From NCBI GenBank assembly GCA_032209605.1, contig JASFXZ010000001.1, positions 39,870,619 to 39,934,618 on the forward strand: a stretch of DNA of 64,000 nucleotides, in the 5' to 3' direction. The position numbers were made by a program, and so were the translations under genes. This DNA is from Mactromeris polynyma (Eukaryota; Mollusca; Bivalvia; Venerida; Mactridae). Below, piece after piece: positions 56,601 through 64,000 of this stretch (within the stretch, counting starts at the first letter, position 1; each line of letters opens with the position of its first letter). The notes under the pieces were generated by a model. It did not search any database. It had not been told where the DNA came from and was given only the letters and a program-made list of their open reading frames with translations.

Positions 56601-58995
56601 TGTAAGTAAGTATTGTTTATACTATAATAATGGCCGTTGTAGGTTGTTACTAAATACGTAAACTACAACAAGAACACGATTTGTCCACAGCAGCTACAAC
56701 AATAAAACAAACATCAGCATTTTAGCAGTGCGTGCTCGTTTCATGTTATGACACAAATGCAAAAAACCAAACCAATGCGTTGTTGTAAGAATCTGGAAAA
56801 TTAGACTTGGTCCAGTCGTAGATAGGTAATAGTAGTACTAGTGTTCTTGTTGAAAGATATCGGCTTATAAATACAAGAAGTTGTCGACATAGATGTAAAT
56901 AAGAAATATACATATACATGTACATATGTTAAGTTTGTAGTATTGTAGTTAAACGCCGTTTTTTAAACAATAACACAATTTCACAAGGCAGTCAGCTGAC
57001 CTGAGCATTGCTCTTGGGTTACCAACCAGTACTAACCTGTTCTACCGTAAGCAACTGAATCAGAAGTGGAGAGCAAACAACTTCGGAAGGATTATCGTCA
57101 GTAAAATTTTCACGGAAAACATTTGCATCAACTGAGATAGGCAATCGAGTGCTCCACCAAATAAGCAAACCGAGTGGGCTAAACTGCTTTGAAATACATA
57201 TATTTATCACAATTTACGGTTAAAAATGCTGTGGTTAAATACAGAAATGCATTATTCGGCACATGGAAGTCGGCCCGGATTAACGGTCATAATTAGTGGA
57301 ACATCCTTTAAAATAACATGGAAGGCGGACGTTATTTTTGCTGCCTTTTGAAGTTTGTCTTTCATCTACAAAGCCAACATCGGTAAAGTCTCTGTAGTTA
57401 AAGTGCTTATCATGTATCAGTCAAGAAGACGAAATCTATTGCATTTTAAATACAAACTATCCACACAGACATAAAATCATATAAACCGTTGCATTAAGTT
57501 ACCGCGATGGCATAGTATAAACATGGTCATCATTCAGCCTCTGTTTATATCAGGGAGGCGAATAAAATCCGTGAACTTCCCTCAAAAGCCGTCTCTAGAG
57601 TGTACAGGTTAGTTGTAAACTTCCGCAGTCAGAGGACAATTTACTTAATGGGTAAGTAGATAAAAGTAATCCCTATCAAGTAAACGCTTTTACAAAGAGG
57701 AAGAAGGCTCAACGTCTCACAGAGGCATGTAAGTAGGCTGGCGTTATCTGTTGTAGACAAAATTCGTGTTTTGTATACACAAATGTTTATGGCCTTGTTT
57801 CCAAACTGTTTCATTATATGTTGCTTAACACTGAGTATATGTCTGAAGATCTCGGCAACAGTATTATTCTTGCCAAAGCCATACTTTAACACTCGTGATA
57901 ATAATGCGTGATGGCTTATCTAACATGCCTATATAACAATGCTTATCATCATGTAAACATAGCGAGTCAATCAACACTTAAATTCGATTCAATTTTACGT
58001 CTTCACCTTTTGAGTGAGGGAAAAATATATGTTTATATTAGTATGAGTTTGTTTGATATAAACAACCAAAATTATGTAAAATTAGGGTATTCCCACACCC
58101 GATTGGTCACATTTTCATAGCAATTATACCCGGTCTAGTTACGTTCGTGTATATATATACGATTATTATTGAGGTGGTCCGTATTCAGCGTTCGTTCACG
58201 GATATAAAACACCTGAGACTAGAATTGTATATTTTAATTTTTCAATATCTGGTGGAAGAAATAACTCATAACACCACGTGAGTAGATTTATATAACATAT
58301 TGTTTGGGTGAATAAAAAGAATTACATATTAGTTATCGTAAGTTGTACAATACTTCTTAGTAATGACCAAAATTAATTTAGTTATATGATAAAATAAATT
58401 GTATCATAAGCATAAACTTAAAGATAGTTTTATTTGAATAACGTATGTTTTTTTTATATTGTATAACAATATTTCTTACTTATTTGTAATTATGTAAACT
58501 ATATGAACGTTGAGATAATTAAATAGGAACATAATTCAGTAGGATATATATGGTGGCATATTACTGCCATCAGTTAGCATGATAGCGTTCGCGAATTGTT
58601 TCGTGTTAACCACTTAATTATTACGATAATTATCTAGCTATCTAGTTAATATTTGTGATACATTTTCGGTAAGATAAATATCATAAAACTAGAAACAGGT
58701 GACCAGTTATTATGTTACTTAATAACTCAAATTCGCGAATTTCACTTAAGATTCGTGTTACTATTTATCTAGTTATGGTTCATTTGTTTTTGCTCCTACT
58801 TTGTTATGACAAAACATATTTAAATAAAATTTGACAAAAAATGTTGACTGGGTAACACCAATTATTCAGACAAAATTTCATTCAATTAGATTTGATGAAA
58901 ACGAAAAGCTGGTAAATATAACTTTGAATTTAAAGTCTTAGTCTGAGTTTCAGTCTTAAAATGCTTGTGAATAAGGTCCCTGGTTATGGTAAATA
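56601..58995. other. AT-rich non-coding stretch
   Basis: No gene recognised. A GAGGTGGTCCG fragment near 58170 may be a MITE remnant. Confidence 0.5.
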
Positions 58996-59245
58996 GCTCG
59001 CACGATTAGCCCAGTTGGTAGAGCACTTAGCAGCCAATCTGGAAGTCGTAGGTTTGAACTTTGTATAAGTCATTTTCTCCTAAATGGAAGATACATCCAA
59101 AAACATTTGTCCTCCACCTCTGATTCATGTGGGAAAGTTGTCAGTTGCTTGCAGAACATAAACAGGTTAGTACTGGAAGATTACACAGAGAAACTGATTA
59201 GGTGAACTGATCGCCGTTCATTACAGAAATATTTAGGAACGGTGT
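58996..59245 (+). repeat. tRNA-derived SINE, family S1, copy 3
   Basis: The A-box TTAGCCCAGTTGGTAGAGCA is intact and a B-box-like AGGTTTGAACTTTG follows. The body has TCCTCCACCTCTGATTCATG and TTGTCAGTTGCTTGCAGAAC, and the end AACTGATTAGGTGAACTGAT and GGAACGGTGTAAAAC. It is the most complete member of the family here. Confidence 0.88.
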
Positions 59246-59261
59246 AAAACACAAACAAAGT

Positions 59262-60430
59262 CGACGCATGTTATCATATCATATCATAAATATAACTGTT
59301 TGACCTGCCCGTGCTCCCGAAATCGGAAAAAGTGTTGTCCGAGTAATATGCTAAATGGAATTAAATTAAATCATGATGATAAAATTGGAACACGTTTTTC
59401 TGAGTAATGTGTTAAATGGCATTCAATCGAATCGTTAACTTGCAATTCTATATAATGATGACATAACTTTTTCACGGCCTTTCCTTCCCTTGGTAAACCA
59501 CCATGTTAGTGCGTCAATGCGGGAAAGGTTCCCAAACCCCTTTGAACTTACGGATTGTGATAATGGCTGATGACGACCAATAGTAAAGAAAGGAATCATT
59601 GCGCCAGAGCACGTACCGATTACATCAGTCATTACCAAATAAGGTGACCACCCAAACCTTGTAGCATATTGAAAACTCATCACATGAATATTTGATTCAG
59701 TCCTATATTTACTCTGTAGCTGTCTGTAGGACACGTCTATAAATCATCCCCAATTAATTACCATTATGAGATCATTTGTTAACCCTGTCATCGGAGTTCT
59801 TGTTTTGGACACCAGTTCAGATAAATGTGTGTTTACATTTTGCGGTCATCTCTCAGGTGGATGGAATGTTGACGTGTGGGCAAAGATGCCGCAGGCTGGG
59901 ATAGATTAAATCATTACAGATAAGAAGGGATTAAAGCGAAGCCGAATCCCTCATTCATTCATTGTAATTCGTTGTGATCAAGTGAGTAGATCTATTAGTT
60001 TTACAGGTATCTTAGTCAAGGTTGGAATTAAATTTTCTTTGATGAAATGTTAGGAAACAAATGTCACCACCGCTCGCGTGCTAAGTACTAATTAAATTGT
60101 AATTGAGTAAATACAAATTGTTTTAAGGATTTAAATAATGTGTGTACTTTTTGTTTATACAATAATTATGTTTTAATACGATAAAATGTTTAAATTTATA
60201 CGTCGTCAATTAATTTTGCCGAAACACTTGAAGTATTATCTAAATGGCGTCTAGTTTAATAGCAAGATTAGGTGCTTGATGGTTTTGAGAAAATTAATTA
60301 AAGACAAATTCACATAGCGTATACCGTAGTTGGAATAAACGTTAATAGAAAGTTAGTATAATATTTAATCAGTTAAGTACTTGTTTTTATGAGAAGTTTA
60401 TTCGAAACTGGCTTAAGTAAAAGTAGGTAA
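59262..60430. other. Non-coding stretch
   Basis: A 99-codon minus-strand frame at 59435-59734 was considered but has no domain or splice support. Otherwise AT-rich sequence. Confidence 0.45.
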
Positions 60431-60439
60431 TACGATTTT

Positions 60440-60547
60440 GATTCAAAATTATTAAATATACTACAATTTATAGCAGTAATTATCAGCAAAATGGATTCAA
60501 AATTATTAATTATATTACAATTATTTGCAGTAATTTTCAGCAAAATT
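60440..60547 (+). repeat. 54-bp tandem duplication
   Basis: Two adjacent copies of a block starting GATTCAAAATTATTAAWTAT and ending GTAATTWTCAGCAAAATK, differing at a few positions. Confidence 0.8.
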
Positions 60548-60624
60548 CATTGACAAGTAACTGCGCAGTTTTGGGTGTTCAGTAAATATTTTCAAAGTTT
60601 ACTGTCTGTAAGACAATTATTTTT

Positions 60625-60770
60625 CATTTTAATTTCACTTGATGTACCAACAGAATCTGGGGACAGTTTCTTTAACATTTATCTAGTAATTAAGTTAAGG
60701 ATTAACTTTTATAAAAAAGGATCTGTGGTTGTATGCTTCTGTCTTTTTGAATACACGGTTTTATTACTTG
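60625..60770 (+). repeat. Local direct duplication, copy 1 (partner 61447-61590)
   Basis: TTTTAATTTCACTTGAYGTW, CCAACAGAATCTGGGGACAG and TTTGAATACACGGTTTTATT occur in the same order about 820 bp apart. Copy 1 lies in an 88-codon open frame (60575-60841), but the frame is broken in copy 2, so coding function is doubtful. Confidence 0.85.
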
Positions 60771-61446
60771 TATTTAACAATAATTCGCGGATTTGTGGGT
60801 TAAAGATAGATTGTCTTATTCTAGTGACAAAATATTCTTAGTCATAATTAAGAGAAAATCGGTAGTAATTGCCTTCATACAGATGTACTCTACAACACTG
60901 CATTGTTACTGTTCTTACATGTTTCCCCAACCACAAATACATGTGTCCGATACCAGTATGTTCTATCCTGACCTACGCACCGAGTTAGCGTTAGCATAGG
61001 GAATGCCTGTAAGTGACTCGTGTTTTGTAGTTCAAGGAAACTTTAAAAAAAAGTAACAATGCAATGTTTAAGATTACGTCTGTATGAAGGCATTAACACG
61101 CCATTTTCTCAAAATTATTACTTAGCATATTTTGATAGAAAACCTATCTACCTTTAAGTCCATTATGATTTCTGATTTAGTTCAGAGAAAGTGCATAGTT
61201 AAATAATCGGTTTTCCAGGATTAAGGCTGAATTAACGATTTTGATACCAGGCCCAGTTGGTCTTGTAAGTCTAACTGTTTCCTGACTGTATTATCTATGT
61301 ATCAGTAAGTTGTAATATATTCCTTATATCGTCTCTGATGGTCATTTTCACGTTCGTATACCTTTTATTAATTTAGTAAATGTGTGCCAGATTGTCCAGT
61401 TTTTTTACCTGCGAATAACCCTATTTGCTCTAATGGCCAAAATGTG

Positions 61447-61590
61447 CATTTTAATTTCACTTGACGTTCCAACAGAATCTGGGGACAGTTTCTTTAACAT
61501 AAATCTAGTCATTAAGCTAAGGCTTAACATCTAAAACAAATGTTTGGTGATTTTATGCTTCTGTCTTTTTGAATACACGGTTTTATTGCA
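61447..61590 (+). repeat. Local direct duplication, copy 2
   Basis: This is the partner of 60625-60770. The best-kept part, CCAACAGAATCTGGGGACAG plus TTTCTTTAACAT, is identical in both copies while the flanks have drifted. Confidence 0.85.
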
Positions 61591-63523
61591 TTTTTAATAG
61601 CGTATATTTGCTCTAATGGTCAAAAAGTACATCACTTATATCCAATTATTGTTGGTAACCATGAAATTAAAAAATATTGTTTTTAACTAAAGGTTGTGTT
61701 TTAAATAGCATTTGCCAGGCGACAAGTCTTTGTCCGCATAACTGTCGCTGTCCGATTTACCTTATGCGTTCAAGAATATCGGTAACAATAGGATTTTCCT
61801 GTGTATTGATGAAAAAACAATCATTAAGGTTGACGAAACGTTTTTGAAAATCGAGTATAAATAACGGGCTAATGATTTCTGACAAACTTTCATATCGACA
61901 TAACTATTTTATATATATAAAATACAAATGTGGCTTATTGTGTCCTCATAACTATGACACGAGCTCCGTTGTATTCTATAGTAAAAAGAAGTAATTAAAA
62001 TTATTCTGTAAGGTTTCGCATCTGTGAGATTTATTTTGCAAAAAGGGTGTGTGTGTCAGTGTCATAACAAGTAAAATGATAAACGACTGGTATTATTCAT
62101 GTTTACGTCACTGTGACGCAATGCCGTTTTATTATATATATATTTATGATACTGCAAATGAAAATCAAGTAATCCCATTGGTTAAAAGCTCTTTTATATA
62201 CGACTCTCAGACGGATTATATTCCTCCATATACCCTGTCAACAACCTATAAAACTGATATTGTTTTCACACACCGGCATACGTAGATTTTGAAAAAATGC
62301 ATATCGCCTAAAACGCTATTATTGTAAATACCAATCGTGTTTGTTCTGAACATTCTGCAAAATATATAAGAAAAGTCTTATACTGACAATGTAATGATTT
62401 TAAGCAATGACACAATCAGGTTTCTATAAAGGTCGGTTACAATGATTGTTTGCACGTACGTTGATCAGTCTTTCCGAACGAACAGCCTGCGCAAATAAAT
62501 ACTACCAAACTTTCCAGCAAAACATGGGTAAAAAATACGTCGAAACTTTTTTCTCAAAGGGGCGTTTTTTTAATTATATCTACCTCACCGTGGAATTTGC
62601 ATCCATACTTTTGAAAGAGATAAAGGGATGTGACAATTCGGCTTTATCCGATATTTGATAGAAGGGATTATGGCATCGTGATTAATAGTAGAGCGAAACA
62701 GACATTTGTCTATGAGAGATTTTTGTGTCATTTTTACCACGAAGTTAATGAAACTAAACTGAACTCTAAGTATGAAACATGAATGCGAGATTTAATCCAA
62801 CCTACTTTTGCTTCAAATGAACGGTTTTAGTTATTGAAATAATCTATGTCAGAGTTTGTTTAAAAATTAATTATAGATTTAGTCGGACTTTTTTTTCAAT
62901 GTCTGTCGTGAACGTGTTGTTAATTGGGAACGAGATGTGGTATCGTGGCAAGCGTAAAACGCAACTATATATGTACTATTAAGATGCTGTTGATTTATGC
63001 ACACTATGTTTATGCGGCAAATGTATTACTGATAAATTTATTATTTTCACAATTTATTTACTGCACACAACTTTGCACTAATTACGGACACGAGCAAGCT
63101 TTGACTTTTAAAGTAATCTGATGGCTAACCTTTTTTATGAGTAGTAGTCAAAATTCCGAGTACCTGACTCATCATCCAAAGAGTTCGAGACTTGGTTATA
63201 GAGGGCTTGGATCATGAACTTCACACGTTCTCAAGCTGGCGTGAGCACTTGTTAATACCACGAAAGCAGACAGCGAGAGTGATTAATATTATGTTGTATA
63301 AGAACTTTTTTTACAATCTACGTAAAAAAATAAGTATAACCTAAACTAAACAATTTTGATATATTAAAACATCGTGTGCAACAAATTCCTGACGTTCTCG
63401 GACGTCAAACATCTCGCTAAGTCCTGTTTATTTTGCATGAAATGGTGACGGAAACGATTATGGCTTCATTTAGTGCTTTCAATGAAATAAATAGGTATCA
63501 AACATGTAAATATCTATTTACAG
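61591..63523. other. AT-rich non-coding stretch
   Basis: No gene, RNA or repeat recognised before the signal-peptide exon at 63524. A tRNA B-box-like GAGTTCGAGACTTGG near 63180 could be a SINE remnant. Confidence 0.45.
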
Positions 63524-63617
63524 AATGCAGCAATTTATTCTTGCCGTGTGTGTTACGTGTTTGGTGCTTGTAGGCACAAATGGGTCGCCAGAGGATTGCG
63601 TGTACAGACTACAACAG
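63524..63617 (+). CDS. First coding exon of a secreted protein (partial gene, continues beyond the window)
   Basis: An ATG at 63525 opens 31 codons that end exactly at a donor CAG|GTACGA. The peptide is a textbook signal sequence: MQQF, a hydrophobic core LAVCVTCLVLVG, then a TNGSPEDC region where cleavage would fall near residue 20. After cleavage a short acidic stretch with Cys and Tyr follows. An acceptor-like TATCTATTTACAG directly precedes the exon, so a non-coding first exon probably lies upstream. No second coding exon is visible in the remaining 380 bases, which hold a SINE-like element. The mature protein cannot be identified. Confidence 0.5.
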
Positions 63618-63792
63618 GTACGAATACAAGTATTATAGAATTCCCTATTCCGTAGAATTCCTCATACGGTAGAATTCTTCATTCATTTAGTAGAATTCCT
63701 TATGCAGTATTCAATACACTTATAATATAGGCATTCATTTCCGAGACTTAAACTTGATTTGTCAGAAGGATAAAACTGCTCCTTGTTTACGG

Positions 63793-64000
63793 CAAGTCAG
63801 TTTAACTCAGTCGGTAAAACGTACGATACGCTCATACAGAGAACGGCTGCCAAAACAGGTTTAGGTGAGTTCGAAACTCACAGATTACGTACTTTCTTCG
63901 TGAATATTAGCCAGTGTAATGTGTTGCCCAGGCGTGATACAGCTATGTAAAGTGGTTGTCAGCAGACTGTGGAAGATCCATGTACTGCAGTGTAGGAACA
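63793..64000 (+). repeat. tRNA-like SINE, cut by the window end
   Basis: An A-box-like TTAACTCAGTCGGTAAAAC and a B-box-like GAGTTCGAAACTCAC are ~50 bases apart; the body (GTGTTGCCCAGGCGTGATAC, GTTGTCAGCAGACTG) runs to the edge. It differs from families S1 and S2. Confidence 0.6.

Noticed and set aside
59435..59734. 99-codon minus-strand frame
   Set aside because: No domain, no splice signals and no repeat or homology clue; probably chance.

Overview
The window looks like a stretch of an animal nuclear genome, most likely a bivalve mollusc. It is AT-rich and intron-bearing (GT/AG junctions), has no operon-like gene packing, and is full of tRNA-derived SINEs, MITEs, a Tc1-like transposon and many minisatellites. 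The species-group guess is inference, resting on the SINE 3' tail and the style of repeats. I see no rRNA, no CRISPR and no bacterial or viral genes.

One gene can be read from start to stop. It lies on the + strand at 37715-49305 and has twelve coding exons that join in frame to 835 codons. It encodes a kyphoscoliosis-peptidase/hillarin-type protein: a glycine-rich N-terminus, a transglutaminase-like fold whose catalytic residues appear to be lost, beta-rich KY-family repeats, a helical linker, a segment resembling the stalk-base region of dynein heavy chains, and a charged tail. Its introns hold several SINEs and MITEs, and its first exon sits between two MITEs.

Two smaller coding pieces have weaker support. 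A cysteine-rich candidate terminal exon lies at 14355-14546, and a signal-peptide first exon lies at 63524-63617, whose gene would continue past the right edge.

Layout: 1-12.8 kb is repeat-rich non-coding DNA (a ~150-bp tandem satellite, a 51-bp array with a higher-order period, a 16-bp array and a long-TIR element). 12.8-14.8 kb carries 28-bp and 36-bp arrays and the cysteine-rich exon. 17.4-19.0 kb is a complete Tc1-like element with a premature stop. 19.2-20.7 kb and 28.1-32.6 kb hold further arrays of 37, 24, 37 and 25 bp; two of these follow related flanking sequence. 36.2-49.8 kb is the KY-type gene and its upstream region. 50.2-54.8 kb has pyrimidine-rich and 46-bp arrays. 55-63.5 kb is mostly featureless AT-rich DNA.

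The main theme is the origin of minisatellites inside dispersed elements. One interspersed family (at least seven copies) has given rise to a 28-bp array in one copy and a 33-bp array at the end of another, and a separate element carries unrelated arrays at the same relative position in two copies. All calls come from reading the sequence; no database search was run.
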